The notes under the pieces are model-generated. The model saw only the letters and a program-made list of their open reading frames with translations. It was not told the origin of the DNA and did not search any database. Shown here piece after piece: positions 34,823-44,561 of a stretch of 44,590 bases of DNA. The stretch covers positions 1 through 44,590 of the forward strand of contig JAUVIS010000004.1 of assembly GCA_030592635.1 (NCBI GenBank), given 5' to 3'. The first letter of the stretch is position 1, and each line of letters starts with the position of its first letter. The DNA comes from Candidatus Fermentibacteraceae bacterium. Its GTDB lineage: Bacteria > Fermentibacterota > Fermentibacteria > Fermentibacterales > JCC-6. A program made the translations under genes and the position numbers.

Positions 34823-35535
34823 AATTTCTGTTTGTATTGCTGGTAGTTTTCATTGCCGCTTCTCAGAGCCGGGCCGGCGAACTCATGCGGGTTGCCGGGG
34901 AACCCACTGCAGGAGTCATTGCTCCGAGAACATTCAATGTCGCCATTAGTACTTTTCCCGTCAGCGGTCTTCGATTCTCGGTGACCGCCGGTATCCTGCC
35001 CAGATTCATGGCGGGACTGGGGTACGGCGGATGGAACATTATGGGGATGAGCGATCCCGACTGGTTTGACGAGGTTTATCTGAAAGCAAGACTCAGAGCA
35101 CTTGATGAAAAGCGAACCTTTCCCGCTATTGCTCTGGGCTACGATAACGAAGCTGAACATTCCCGGTCAGGCGCGGAGTACTTGAGACCCGCCAGAGATT
35201 TCTATCTGGTGTTCAGCAAGAACTTCGCCGGCTGGGGCGGAGACATGGGCTTTCACTTCGGGGCGAACCTTACAAGCGACAATCCTGATCATCTGGGAAG
35301 CTGGTTCGGGCTGGACAAGTCATTCCCGGGCGGCTTCGGGGTTGCGGCCGACTGGGATCTGGCAACAAATGGTGACACAGAGTACCGATTTGATAAATCA
35401 GGTGGTTTTGTGGATATTGAAACTTACTGGGAGAGTTTTGGCCAGGTCAGAATAGGTCTCAGGTTCTGTGATATTCTGGAAACCGGCGGAGCACCCTACC
35501 GCTCACTTGTGATTGATTTCCTGGGACTGATCTAA
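34819..35535 (+). CDS. Predicted exported beta-barrel-like protein
   Basis: A 238-residue protein with a signal peptide (MKFLFVLLVVFIAASQSRAGE). The mature part alternates short hydrophobic strands and glycines (SGLRFSVTAGILPRFMAGLGYGG, YLVFSKNF, MGFHFGANLTS, VRIGLRFCDIL), as in small outer membrane beta-barrels of the YjbH type, and ends in LVIDFLGLI. It overlaps dnaE by ATGA. The barrel assignment is a guess from pattern only and no partner is visible. Confidence 0.65.
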   Translation: MKFLFVLLVVFIAASQSRAGELMRVAGEPTAGVIAPRTFNVAISTFPVSGLRFSVTAGILPRFMAGLGYGGWNIMGMSDPDWFDEVYLKARLRALDEKRTFPAIALGYDNEAEHSRSGAEYLRPARDFYLVFSKNFAGWGGDMGFHFGANLTSDNPDHLGSWFGLDKSFPGGFGVAADWDLATNGDTEYRFDKSGGFVDIETYWESFGQVRIGLRFCDILETGGAPYRSLVIDFLGLI

Positions 35536-35549
35536 TTTAAGGAGACAGA

Positions 35550-36776
35550 GTGAATAAGGAACTGATGAAAGCGTACTCTGAAGTGATTCTCAGCAGTGCT
35601 CTCAAGATAAAGAAAGGTGATGTTCTCTGGCTTCGCAGCGAGCCTGTACATCTGGAGCTGGCCAGATTCATGGCAGAAAAGGCATACAAACTTGGCGCGA
35701 AGTATGTAAATGTTTCACTGGAGGATCCTGCATTTGCTCGAATCCGGATTGATTCGACCGTTGATGAAGATTTCCTTGATTATGTTCCGGAGAACAGAAC
35801 ACCAATGTTTGATTCCATTGTAAAAGAGGGCTGGCGTTCTCTGGCGCTGCGCGGACCCGCTGAACCTGATCTCATGGAGGGTGTTGATTCTGTCAAACTG
35901 GGTAGAACCACAAAGGCCGCTTCCATGGCAAGAAAGGGTTTTCTTTCTGCGATTTCTTCAAACAGGCTTCCCTGGAATGTCTGTCTTGCCCCAACCCGGG
36001 CCTGGGCTGCCAAGGTACTCGGCAGTGATGAAGACTGGGAAAAGAGAATATGGGACATCCTTATTCCGATTCTTCGGCTGGACAAAGACGATCCTGCCGC
36101 GGCCTGGCTGGAGCACGATGCCATGCTGAAGCGAAGAGCCGCGTTCCTTAACTCTCACAAGTTTCCGAAGATCAGGTTCTCCGGACCTGGAACTGATCTG
36201 ACAGTCGGCATGCTTCCGGACAGGCGTTTCAACGGAGGAAGCTGTACCGCTGCTGATGGAACAGTATTCTTTCCCAATGTTCCGACTGAGGAAGTATTCA
36301 GCACACCTGACATGACTGCCACCGAAGGGAAAGTCAGGTGTACGAGACCGGTTACGGTATACGGAGTTCAGGTGAATGGAGCCTGGTTCCGATTTGAAAA
36401 GGGCAGAGTGGTTGAATCCGGGGCGGAGACCGGCGCGGATGTACTCAAACAGTATCTCAGCGCGGATGATGGAGCATCGATGCTGGGAGAGGTTGCTCTT
36501 GTGGGTGTGGATTCACCAATTTACAAGTCTGGTAAAATATTTCACAATATACTCTTCGATGAGAATGCCTCATGCCATATAGCCCTGGGTAACGGCTATA
36601 CTGACTGCATTGCAGGCGGCACAACAATGGATGAGGAGGCTCTGCGCAGCTGCAGATGCAACCAGTCTCTGGTTCACACTGATTTCATGATTGGCAGTGA
36701 AGAGGTTGATGTTACCGGTATCGCTGCTGACGGTACTGAAACAGCAATCATTAAAAGCGGCGAATTCGTGATCTGA
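35550..36776 (+). CDS. M29 family aminopeptidase
   Basis: A 408-residue metallo-aminopeptidase of the AmpS/AmpT family that removes N-terminal residues from peptides. The GTG start at 35550 follows aaggag. Family features: [12 protein letters not shown] near the start, [14 protein letters not shown] with metal-ligand glutamate, GNGYTDCI and [18 protein letters not shown] near the end, containing further metal ligands. No signal peptide is seen, so it acts in the cytoplasm. Fifteen bases separate it from the previous gene. Confidence 0.93.
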   Translation: MNKELMKAYSEVILSSALKIKKGDVLWLRSEPVHLELARFMAEKAYKLGAKYVNVSLEDPAFARIRIDSTVDEDFLDYVPENRTPMFDSIVKEGWRSLALRGPAEPDLMEGVDSVKLGRTTKAASMARKGFLSAISSNRLPWNVCLAPTRAWAAKVLGSDEDWEKRIWDILIPILRLDKDDPAAAWLEHDAMLKRRAAFLNSHKFPKIRFSGPGTDLTVGMLPDRRFNGGSCTAADGTVFFPNVPTEEVFSTPDMTATEGKVRCTRPVTVYGVQVNGAWFRFEKGRVVESGAETGADVLKQYLSADDGASMLGEVALVGVDSPIYKSGKIFHNILFDENASCHIALGNGYTDCIAGGTTMDEEALRSCRCNQSLVHTDFMIGSEEVDVTGIAADGTETAIIKSGEFVI

Positions 36777-36789
36777 AGGGAAGAGAAAA

Positions 36790-36966
36790 ATGATTGATCC
36801 GAGACTGCTTGAAATTCTTGTATGCCCCAGGTGCAAGGGGGAACTTGAGTACAGGACAGAAGGAAATGAAAGTCTGATATGTAAAAAATGTGCTGTGGTT
36901 TTTCCAGTCAGAGACGATATTCCGGTAATGCTTATGGATGAGGCAGTGCCTGTTAAGAGCCAGTGA
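36790..36966 (+). CDS. Trm112-like zinc protein (UPF0434/YcaR type)
   Basis: A 58-residue gene too short for the ORF track. The protein begins [17 protein letters not shown], has a second CKKC pair and ends [15 protein letters not shown], the full pattern of Trm112-like small proteins. Trm112 relatives bind and stabilise methyltransferases; bacterial YcaR-type proteins are less understood. The ATG is 13 bases after the aminopeptidase stop with aagag upstream, and its TGA overlaps the next GTG (GTGA). Confidence 0.9.
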   Translation: MIDPRLLEILVCPRCKGELEYRTEGNESLICKKCAVVFPVRDDIPVMLMDEAVPVKSQ

Positions 36967-37229
36967 AACCAACCGCTTTTCTCAGGATAAAAGTAACGCC
37001 GGGTTGCGGCAGAACAGAGTTTTGTTCAATGATGGACGATGGATGCTGCAAGATTCGCCTGAAAGCCCGGCCTGTTGAAGGAAAAGCAAATGCAGAGCTT
37101 GTCCGGTGGATTGCAAAACAGTTCGGGGTTCACCGGGATTCCGTGCTGATCAAATCAGGAAGTACTTCGAGAAAAAAAACAGTAAAAATCTTATCGCCCT
37201 GTATTGTACCTGAGTGGTATCATGAGTGA
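36963..37229 (+). CDS. DUF167 (YggU-type) protein
   Basis: An 88-residue protein with [41 protein letters not shown] and [16 protein letters not shown], matching the DUF167/YggU fold, whose function is unknown. The GTG at 36963 overlaps the upstream TGA. The usual family length is 80-110 residues, so it is complete. It is coupled to the Trm112-like gene; the next gene starts within its last codons. Confidence 0.9.
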   Translation: MKPTAFLRIKVTPGCGRTEFCSMMDDGCCKIRLKARPVEGKANAELVRWIAKQFGVHRDSVLIKSGSTSRKKTVKILSPCIVPEWYHE

Positions 37230-39840
37230 GAGAATGCTTGCTGAGTCCATTCGCAGAGAGCTTGAAGAGTCCGGCAGAAAACAGATACTTGTCAGGAACC
37301 TTCATAAAACAGAGAAGCTTATTTCTGCCCTTGAAGCTACCCTCTGCGATGTGCGTGTAATTGTTGTGGATTGTGCCGATGATGATTCTTTGCGCGGGAG
37401 TTTGTTCACATATTTTGTGGGAGACAGTCTTCCGGATGATGGCACTGCCTTCGAGGCCGGCTGGCGTTCACACGCAACGGAGATTTCCCTCTGTTCGGAG
37501 GCGGCAGGTCTCGAAATCGTGGCAGGCCTTCACTGTGTAAAGGCTGTTTTAAAAAACTTTCTTCTTGACAATACCTCACAGCCACCGGACGCTCAGGATC
37601 TTGCAAAGGTTTTTTCATCTTTCGCATGGTCTCTTCCCTCTGTCATCTGTTTTACCAACTACACAGGCAGGCAGGGAGGTCCTGTTTCCGCTCTGCAGAC
37701 AGGTATGCTTTCCGGCATGCCTCCAATCCTTGTCTGTCGGGGGGATTGCGGGGATTTTATCGGGGCTGACTTTATACTCGAGTCGGGAATGATGTCCCCG
37801 GATTCCATTCGATGCTATCTGGCTGAAGAAAACTCACGGGCAGTACCGGAGATGGTGCTGATTGCTACCGGCGGTGATGAAGGTCTGGTAAAACTCTATG
37901 CAGGATTGCAGAAACTCACCGGCGAAGAGGGTGACGATGTGTTTCTTATGCTCGATACTTTTCTTCAGAAGAATCCCCGGCTGGCACTGTTTGCCCGGAC
38001 GGCCGCGCTGTTTGGAATGCAGTTTCTCCCGGGCGAGGTTTCCATTCTATCCCGCGTAAAAGCAGAAAATATTTTTATTTCCGGTGGAAAGATCAATCTC
38101 TGGCAGGGATACCTTACGGGATACTTTTCAAGCGGAAGTATTCGTGAGCACATAATCAGGGATATGTCTCCTGAAGAGAAAGACGGTATGCTGAGAAGAG
38201 CGGCAGAGGTGGTTCTGGAATTCAGGGGAAAAAATTCCCGTTCGTATCAGGTGGCCGGTGATCTCCTGGCCAGAGCCGGGATGAATCACTCCGCGTCGGA
38301 ATCCTATGAAAGAGCAGCGGAACTGGCAGCGGGAGATCTTCGGAAAGCGGATTTGTACAGGAGAGCAGCCTTGTTTTCGGAAAACGATACTGATCATTTT
38401 CTGCTTCAGGCGGCACTGAACCTTTTCAGAGGGGAGTTCTACCCGGAAGCGGTTGATGTCCTCAAATCCATGAAGAGCCCTTCCAGTGCAGTCGTCGGCG
38501 TGCTTTGGGGATTGTGTGCAACTTCCGGTGATGAGTCGTTGCGTGAAGCATTTGAGATTACGGGAGAGTCCGGTATTCCCGATCTTGTGTTTGAAATTCT
38601 TGAATCCCGCGAGCTTCACAGAGACGGTCGTTATCACAGGGCAGAGAGAATTCTTCTCAACCGTGCCATCGGAGATCCTTTGAGTTCCGTGGTGTGTCTA
38701 GTGGAACTTGGCGAGCAGTTGTACAAGCGGGGAATGGTTGAGAACTCTCTCAACACAATGACAGTCGCCAGGCGGGAAGCTGTAATACTGGGAGCCGACT
38801 GGCTTGAAAGAAAAGCACTTTTTACTTCCCTGAAGGCATGGAATCGTCTTGGAAAACAGGAAAAAGTAAACTCAAAGTTGAGCAGGCTGCTTGAGCTGAC
38901 ACTTCTTTCCGGTAACAGACGGAAGCTGGTGTCAGTTTACAATCTTTATGCAAATTCACTGCTTCTTCGTCACAGGTACAGCAAAGCTCTTGATATCTAT
39001 TCTTCAGCGCTCAGGACTCTTGCTGTTGGTTCAGAGACCCGGGCAGTAAGAATTATCATCCTGAATAACATGGGAGTTGCCGAGCGAAAGCTATCCCGCA
39101 CCAGCGAATCTCTGCGAACCCTCATGCGTCAGATTCGGATATCTGTGTCTTCGGGAAATCTGTCACAGGCCTGCATAGCTTACGGCAATATGGCTCGTAT
39201 CTTTATTCATCTCTGCAAGACAGATGCCGCTGAAGACTGCCTTGAGACAATGATTGAATTCGCAAGCCTCGGAAAAATAGCGGAAGCAACTGAGTCCATA
39301 TGCTACATCTCTTCACAGATTGCGTTTATGAGAGGTGATTCAGAAACTGCTTTTTCGCTTATTAATCAATCAATACAGCTTTCAAGAGAATCGGGAAAGA
39401 AAAGAAGGCTTTCTCAGGTGGTCGTTAAAAAGGGTTCCATGCTGCTCAGACTTGAGAAATACAGAGAGGCCGTGGATGCCCTCGCTGAGGGGCTTGATAT
39501 ATCCACGGCAGTTGGAGCAAACCTCAATGCTTACCTTGCTGATATGAAGCTCACTGCCGCAAAGTGTTTTCTCGGTCAGTGTCAGCCGGTTGATCTCTTG
39601 TCTGTTGAATACAGGGGAAACCCGGATGATACCCAGAAGGGTGAGCAGATGTACTACCACTGGCTTCTCACGGGAAGCAGGCAAAGTCTTACTGCTGCGG
39701 CTCAACTAATCTCAGGAGGACTCTCTCACGGGCTGTATCTCCATTCCTATCTGCATATGCTGCAAAAGATTGTACAGAATATCCCAGTCAGTCTTGCAGA
39801 TGCAATTCCCCTTGTGCATAATTACCCCTCCTTTGATTGA
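37222..39840 (+). CDS. Large TPR-repeat protein
   Basis: An 872-residue protein from ATG 37222 (the track's start at 37204 lies further inside the DUF167 gene). The C-terminal half is helical TPR: YSKALDIYSSALRTLAV, RTSESLRTLMRQIRIS, LSQACIAYGNMARIFIHL, REAVDALAEGLDIS. The N-terminal half has alternating strands and helices (KQILVRNLHKTEKLISALE, VIVVDCADDDSLRG, VICFTNYTGRQGG, LARAGMNHSASESYERAAEL) resembling a STAND/MalT-type NTPase core, but no Walker A is visible. It may be a degenerate signalling NTPase used as a scaffold. No signal peptide; the function is unknown. Confidence 0.75.
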   Translation: MSERMLAESIRRELEESGRKQILVRNLHKTEKLISALEATLCDVRVIVVDCADDDSLRGSLFTYFVGDSLPDDGTAFEAGWRSHATEISLCSEAAGLEIVAGLHCVKAVLKNFLLDNTSQPPDAQDLAKVFSSFAWSLPSVICFTNYTGRQGGPVSALQTGMLSGMPPILVCRGDCGDFIGADFILESGMMSPDSIRCYLAEENSRAVPEMVLIATGGDEGLVKLYAGLQKLTGEEGDDVFLMLDTFLQKNPRLALFARTAALFGMQFLPGEVSILSRVKAENIFISGGKINLWQGYLTGYFSSGSIREHIIRDMSPEEKDGMLRRAAEVVLEFRGKNSRSYQVAGDLLARAGMNHSASESYERAAELAAGDLRKADLYRRAALFSENDTDHFLLQAALNLFRGEFYPEAVDVLKSMKSPSSAVVGVLWGLCATSGDESLREAFEITGESGIPDLVFEILESRELHRDGRYHRAERILLNRAIGDPLSSVVCLVELGEQLYKRGMVENSLNTMTVARREAVILGADWLERKALFTSLKAWNRLGKQEKVNSKLSRLLELTLLSGNRRKLVSVYNLYANSLLLRHRYSKALDIYSSALRTLAVGSETRAVRIIILNNMGVAERKLSRTSESLRTLMRQIRISVSSGNLSQACIAYGNMARIFIHLCKTDAAEDCLETMIEFASLGKIAEATESICYISSQIAFMRGDSETAFSLINQSIQLSRESGKKRRLSQVVVKKGSMLLRLEKYREAVDALAEGLDISTAVGANLNAYLADMKLTAAKCFLGQCQPVDLLSVEYRGNPDDTQKGEQMYYHWLLTGSRQSLTAAAQLISGGLSHGLYLHSYLHMLQKIVQNIPVSLADAIPLVHNYPSFD

Positions 39841-39854
39841 ATGAAAGGTGACTG

Positions 39855-40382
39855 ATGTATATTTCTTTGCCCCGTGGCTGGGGAGACATTATCTCTTCCC
39901 GGGACGGTATTTCTGTTTCTGTAGAATACTCCGTTGATTCCGTAAGAAACGCGCTTGAGCAGGGGGAGAATCTCTTCCTGATCGGTGCTGACGCTGTTTC
40001 AGATTCTGCCGGCTGGCTTTTCGCTCGTGATCATCTGGCTCTTTTCGGTACCGGAACCCTTGCCGGCCCCAACCATCCTGCAGGACCGAGATTCCCGAAC
40101 CTCAGGGGTATGTACATTGTACCTGAACTTGAAGGGGAAACCGTTCGTGCCGGAGTTGTAATGAGAGTTCCCGACATCCGGTTAAGTACAGGGGCAGAGC
40201 TTGGGGCTTTCTCCTGTGACGCGCTTGTTTCCCGCGGAATTGATCAGGCCATTGCCGCCGCGCACGGCGGAGCGAAGGTGATATTCATTTTGAATTGCAG
40301 AAAGCCGGATAGCGGAGAAAGCAATGATTATTCTTTCCTGAACAGACTGATTCAGGAAATTGAAGGAGGTGAGCAGCAGTGA
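39855..40382 (+). CDS. Truncated purine-nucleoside-phosphorylase-like protein
   Basis: A 175-residue protein. RDHLALFGTGTLAGPNHPAGPRFPNLRG closely follows the DHINL-x-G-x-NPL-x-GPN-x-GPRFPDM motif of class I/II PNP, and AGVVMRVPDIRLSTGAELGAF with ALVSRGIDQAIAAAHGGAKVIFI matches the FETPAE and MSTVPEV-ARHxG region. The family is about 270-290 residues; the N-terminal GSGLG phosphate-binding part is missing and the FETPAE glutamate region is changed. It could be a non-catalytic relative. Its stop overlaps the ileS GTG. Confidence 0.65.
   Translation: MYISLPRGWGDIISSRDGISVSVEYSVDSVRNALEQGENLFLIGADAVSDSAGWLFARDHLALFGTGTLAGPNHPAGPRFPNLRGMYIVPELEGETVRAGVVMRVPDIRLSTGAELGAFSCDALVSRGIDQAIAAAHGGAKVIFILNCRKPDSGESNDYSFLNRLIQEIEGGEQQ
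40363..40372 (+). promoter_or_regulatory. Strong ribosome binding site of ileS
   Basis: aaggaggtga is almost fully complementary to the 16S 3' end and lies eight bases before GTG 40379. It lies inside the PNP-like gene and confirms the GTG start. Confidence 0.7.
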
Positions 40383-43144
40383 ACTACAAGGAAACCATAA
40401 AGCTTCCCTCAACCGGCTTCTCTATGAAGGGCGGGTTGATCAGGAAGGAGCCGGAACTTCTTGAAAGATGGGAGGAAATGGATCTTGAAGGCAGAATAAC
40501 AGAAGCCAGACGCGACTCTGATCCCTTCATCCTTCACGATGGACCGCCGTATGCCAACGGCAATGTTCACCTGGGTACCGCACTTAACAAGATACTAAAA
40601 GACTTTATTGTGAAAAGTCACACCATGCTGGGTTACTACTCTCCCTATGTACCCGGCTGGGACTGTCACGGCATGCCCATTGAGCACAAGGTTATGACTG
40701 ACGCGGGAGAGCAGAGAGCCTCCCTTTCCATGATGGAGATCCGGAAGAGGTGCCGGGAGTATGCTGCTGGGTTTGTAGATGTGCAGAGAGAAGAATTCAA
40801 GCGACTTGGTGTATTCGGGCGGTGGGAGAGCCCCTACCTGACAATGAAAAAAACTTACGAGGCAGGGATTGTCAGCGCCTTTGGGAAAATTGTCGGGGAA
40901 GGCTACATTTATCAGGGTCTTCGTCCCATTCACTGGTGCACATCATGCACAACAGCACTGGCTGATGCCGAGGTCGAGTATGCCGATCACACTTCGCCTT
41001 CGGTGTATGTTGCTTTTAAACAATCCGACAAATCCGACTGGAGCGCGGCAGGTGTTCCCGGGGATATTGAGGTTGTTATCTGGACAACCACTCCCTGGAC
41101 TCTGCCCGCAAATATGGCTGTTGCTCTGAATCCCGGAGAGAACTATGTGGTGGTTGACACAGATGATCGTCATTTCCTTGTTGCTGAAAGAAGAGCACAG
41201 GCTTTCATTGATGATACCGGTATTGACGGAAGAGTCAGAAAAGACCTTGCGCTCAGAGGCAGAGAGCTTGAGAATCTGCTTCTTGAACATCCCGTGTTTT
41301 CGGAGAAGACCTCGCTTGTCATTGTCGCTGACCATGTGACTATGGATGAAGGAACCGGCTGTGTTCATACAGCTCCCGGGCATGGCGCTGATGACTTTAT
41401 GGTCTGTCAGGCCTACGGAATCGAAACCTTCTGCCCGGTGGGGCCTGAAGGTCTATTTACAGAAGAGGGCGGCAGGTACGAAGGTCTGCATGTGTTCAAG
41501 GCCAACCCCGTAATAGTCGAAGATCTTACCGGATCCGGAAGAATGATAGCTTCCCGAAAGGTTAAACACAGCTACCCTCACTGCTGGCGGTGCAAGAAGC
41601 CGCTGATTTTCAGGGCTACAGAGCAGTTTTTTCTCAGTCTTTCCCATAAAGACCTGAAGAAGAGAGTTCTAAAGATGGTTGACGAGGTGAAGTGGTATCC
41701 CGACTGGGGATATGACAGAATGAAGAACATGATGTCTGTTCGCCCCGACTGGTGTCTTTCCAGACAGCGCTCATGGGGGGTTGCTCTTCCTGTTTTCACC
41801 TGCCCTGACTGCGGGGAAGCAGTTCTGGATGCTGAACTTATCGCAAAGGTCGCGGAAAAGGTGCTTGAAGAGAGCGCAGATGTCTGGTTCAACATGACAC
41901 CTGATGAAATCTTCGCTCTTGACGGAAGAAAAGCCGAGTGCCCTCACTGCGGTGGAACGGATCTGAACAGGGTTGACGATATACTTGATGTGTGGTTTGA
42001 CAGTTCTCTAAGCCACTACAATGTACTGACAGAAGAGTATGGCCTTACCAGGCCGGCCTCGGTATACATTGAGGCCACTGATCAGCACAGAGGCTGGTTC
42101 GGTGTGAGCCTGATAACCTCCAACGCGCTCGATTTTTCAAGGCCGGCGGACAACATCATTACCCATGGTCTTATTCAGGATAAAAAAGGTAAGAAGATGT
42201 CCAAGTCACTGGGCAATGTGATCGCTCCGTCGAAGGTAATCAATGCCAATGGAGCTGATATTCTCAGATTGTGGTTTGCGGGAATTGACTACACCTCTGA
42301 TTTCAGAGCGGATCTCAGTCAGCTCGCGGACTCAAGAGAAGCCTACAGAAAGATCAGAAACACCATTCGATTTATGCTTGGCAACCTTGGAGACTGCACA
42401 GGAGTCATGCCTGATACCGACAGCCTGAAGGGTCTTGACAGGTACATCTGGCTGAGATTCAGAAAACTCATGGCCTTCTGCCTGGAAGAGTACAGGAAAT
42501 TCCAGTTCCACAGGGTGTACAGGGAACTGAGGAATTTCATGGTAATCGAGCTTTCCGGTCTCTATCTGGATGCCAGGAAAGACAGACTCTACTGTGACTC
42601 GGTTGACAGTCCTGAAAGAAAGGCAACGGTTGAACTCCTGGGATGGCTTACAGTTGAGATCACCAGATTGCTGGCCCCTCTGATTCCCTTTACCGCCGAG
42701 GATATCCGGGATCACCTCCCGGAGAGCCTGAAGAACTCTGACAGTGTTCACCTCGAGCTTTTTACACAGGATTCAGCCCTGACTCCGGAGGAGGATAAAG
42801 AGCTCTCTTCATGGTCAGCGTATCTTGATGTAAGGAAGTCCGTGCTGAAGCATCTTGAAGAGCAGCGAGCTCAGGGAACCATAGGCGGCGGACTGGATGC
42901 TCATGTTTTCCTGACACTTCCGGAGGAAATGACAGAAAGCGCGCTTGGAGAGAACTGGGCTGATTTTCTGATTGTGTCCAGAGTTCTGGTCGGCTGCGGA
43001 GACGATCCTGATGTAAGTACAGTGAAGGCCGAAGGTGGTAAGTGCCAGAGGTGCTGGAAGATCGTTCCTGAGGTTGGATCACATCCTTACGCGGATGATG
43101 TTTGTCCCAGATGCGGAAAGGTTCTTGAAACAATTGAAAAGTAA
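40379..43144 (+). CDS. ileS: Isoleucyl-tRNA synthetase
   Basis: A 921-residue class Ia synthetase that charges tRNA-Ile. HIGH appears as PPYANGNVHLGTAL (residue ~62), KMSKS as KKMSKSLGN (~606). The CP1 editing domain includes TTTPWTLPANMAV. An internal CxxC pair (CPDCG...CPHCGG) and a C-terminal zinc knuckle (CQRCWKIVPEVGSHPYADDVCPRCGK) are present, as in bacterial IleRS. GTG start with an ideal ribosome site. It precedes lspA, a common bacterial arrangement. Confidence 0.98.
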   Translation: MNYKETIKLPSTGFSMKGGLIRKEPELLERWEEMDLEGRITEARRDSDPFILHDGPPYANGNVHLGTALNKILKDFIVKSHTMLGYYSPYVPGWDCHGMPIEHKVMTDAGEQRASLSMMEIRKRCREYAAGFVDVQREEFKRLGVFGRWESPYLTMKKTYEAGIVSAFGKIVGEGYIYQGLRPIHWCTSCTTALADAEVEYADHTSPSVYVAFKQSDKSDWSAAGVPGDIEVVIWTTTPWTLPANMAVALNPGENYVVVDTDDRHFLVAERRAQAFIDDTGIDGRVRKDLALRGRELENLLLEHPVFSEKTSLVIVADHVTMDEGTGCVHTAPGHGADDFMVCQAYGIETFCPVGPEGLFTEEGGRYEGLHVFKANPVIVEDLTGSGRMIASRKVKHSYPHCWRCKKPLIFRATEQFFLSLSHKDLKKRVLKMVDEVKWYPDWGYDRMKNMMSVRPDWCLSRQRSWGVALPVFTCPDCGEAVLDAELIAKVAEKVLEESADVWFNMTPDEIFALDGRKAECPHCGGTDLNRVDDILDVWFDSSLSHYNVLTEEYGLTRPASVYIEATDQHRGWFGVSLITSNALDFSRPADNIITHGLIQDKKGKKMSKSLGNVIAPSKVINANGADILRLWFAGIDYTSDFRADLSQLADSREAYRKIRNTIRFMLGNLGDCTGVMPDTDSLKGLDRYIWLRFRKLMAFCLEEYRKFQFHRVYRELRNFMVIELSGLYLDARKDRLYCDSVDSPERKATVELLGWLTVEITRLLAPLIPFTAEDIRDHLPESLKNSDSVHLELFTQDSALTPEEDKELSSWSAYLDVRKSVLKHLEEQRAQGTIGGGLDAHVFLTLPEEMTESALGENWADFLIVSRVLVGCGDDPDVSTVKAEGGKCQRCWKIVPEVGSHPYADDVCPRCGKVLETIEK

Positions 43145-43616
43145 ACCGGCGGCTTTCACAGCGGCGGCAGTGGTTCTGCTGCTTGACCAGATAACTAAAA
43201 TCGCCGCCAGGCACGCGCTTATGGATGGAATTCCCAGGGATGTTCTGGGCAGCTTTCTCAGAATTACACTGAGGTACAACTACGGTGCCGCTTTCAGTCT
43301 GGGGTGGGGCGGACCTGTATTTCTGTCTGTATTTACCGCGGCTGCATGCTTTTTTCTGGTACGCTACATGATGAAGATTGGTGACAGGAAACAGGTTCTC
43401 TGCCTGGGGGTTATTCTCGGCGGAGCTGTTGGGAATCTTGTTGACAGGATTGCCATGGGCAAGGTAACTGATTTTATAGACATAGGATTAACCGGGTGGA
43501 GATGGCCCACCTTCAATGTAGCTGACATTGCCATCTGTATCGGGGGCATCGCCGTATTCTTTCTGCTGAAGGGAGCGAAGCGGCTGGAGGTACCCACAAA
43601 GGAAACAGAGAAATGA
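43134..43616 (+). CDS. lspA: Lipoprotein signal peptidase II
   Basis: An aspartyl protease of the inner membrane that cleaves lipoprotein signal peptides. Four helices are visible, with LRYNYGAAFSLGWG, LGGAVGNLVDRIAMGKVTDFIDI and FNVADIAICIGG, including both catalytic aspartates. The start is uncertain: TTG 43134 gives 160 residues with a distant aaggt, while TTG 43125 or ATG 43095/43098 lie further inside ileS; the track's 43035 is too early. It works after Lgt, encoded at 28749. Confidence 0.93.
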   Translation: MKSKPAAFTAAAVVLLLDQITKIAARHALMDGIPRDVLGSFLRITLRYNYGAAFSLGWGGPVFLSVFTAAACFFLVRYMMKIGDRKQVLCLGVILGGAVGNLVDRIAMGKVTDFIDIGLTGWRWPTFNVADIAICIGGIAVFFLLKGAKRLEVPTKETEK

Positions 43617-44560
43617 AGAACACTGGCAGGATCGTTGTTGCTATCGGAGGAAACTCTCTGATCAATCCCGGTTCAGGACGGGGCAACAGAGACACCCATG
43701 AGGTCGCCCGCGCGGTATGCGAGGAACTTGCTGCAATCGCGGACATCTTCGGCAGTCTTGTAGTAACTCACGGTAACGGGCCTCAGGTGGGCTATGAGCT
43801 TATAAGAAACGCCCAGGCTGATCACATAATACCCCGTGACGGGATGGATGTGAATGTTGCCGCTACTCAGGGTATTATCGGCTATCTGCTCCAGCAGGTA
43901 CTCGGTGATGTCCTTGAGGAACTCGGCAAGAACATTCCCATTTCCAGTCTGATTACACAGGTTGAGGTGAAAGCGGATGATCCCGGTTTTAAGAATCCGA
44001 CCAAACCTGTCGGTCCTTTCTACACGGAAGAGGAAGCTGCAGACAGGATGAAATCAAAGGGATGGATTATGAAGGAGGATGCCGGTCGAGGCTGGCGGAG
44101 AGTGGTTCCTTCCCCTATTCCCAAAAAGATAGTTGAACTTGCCACTATCAATTCGCTCGTTGAAGCCGGACAGATCGTTATCTGTGCCGGTGGAGGCGGT
44201 GTGCCCGTTGTAAGAGAGGGAAAAAAGATACGGGGTGTTGCCGCAGTGATTGACAAGGATCACGCCAGTGCCCTGCTTGCCTCCAAACTGGGCGCTCCAA
44301 CTTTTGTGATCTCCACAGGAGTCCCTGAGGTTTACATCAACTTCGGCAAAACTGATCAGAAAGCTCTTCGCGCAGTAACGGCGAAAGAGATAAAGAAGTA
44401 CATGGATCAGGGGCACTTCGCAGAGGGCTCCATGAAGCCCAAGATCAAAGCGGCTCTCGGTTTTCTTGAGCACGGGGGCTTCCGAGTGGTTATTTCCTCA
44501 CCGGGCAACCTTGTCAGTGCCCTCAAGGGTGAAGCTGGAACGACCATTACTGCTGAATAG
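43613..44560 (+). CDS. arcC: Carbamate kinase
   Basis: A 315-residue amino-acid-kinase-fold enzyme that makes ATP from carbamoyl phosphate and ADP in arginine or agmatine fermentation, or the reverse. VVAIGGNSLINP, VVTHGNGPQVGYEL, AATQGIIGYLLQQ, NPTKPVGPFYTEEEA, RRVVPSPIPKKIVE and ICAGGGGVPVV are the family motifs in order, complete at both ends. The ATG overlaps the lspA stop (ATGA). No arginine deiminase or ornithine transcarbamoylase gene is in the window. A hairpin follows ten bases after the stop. Confidence 0.95.
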   Translation: MKNTGRIVVAIGGNSLINPGSGRGNRDTHEVARAVCEELAAIADIFGSLVVTHGNGPQVGYELIRNAQADHIIPRDGMDVNVAATQGIIGYLLQQVLGDVLEELGKNIPISSLITQVEVKADDPGFKNPTKPVGPFYTEEEAADRMKSKGWIMKEDAGRGWRRVVPSPIPKKIVELATINSLVEAGQIVICAGGGGVPVVREGKKIRGVAAVIDKDHASALLASKLGAPTFVISTGVPEVYINFGKTDQKALRAVTAKEIKKYMDQGHFAEGSMKPKIKAALGFLEHGGFRVVISSPGNLVSALKGEAGTTITAE

Positions 44561-44561
44561 C

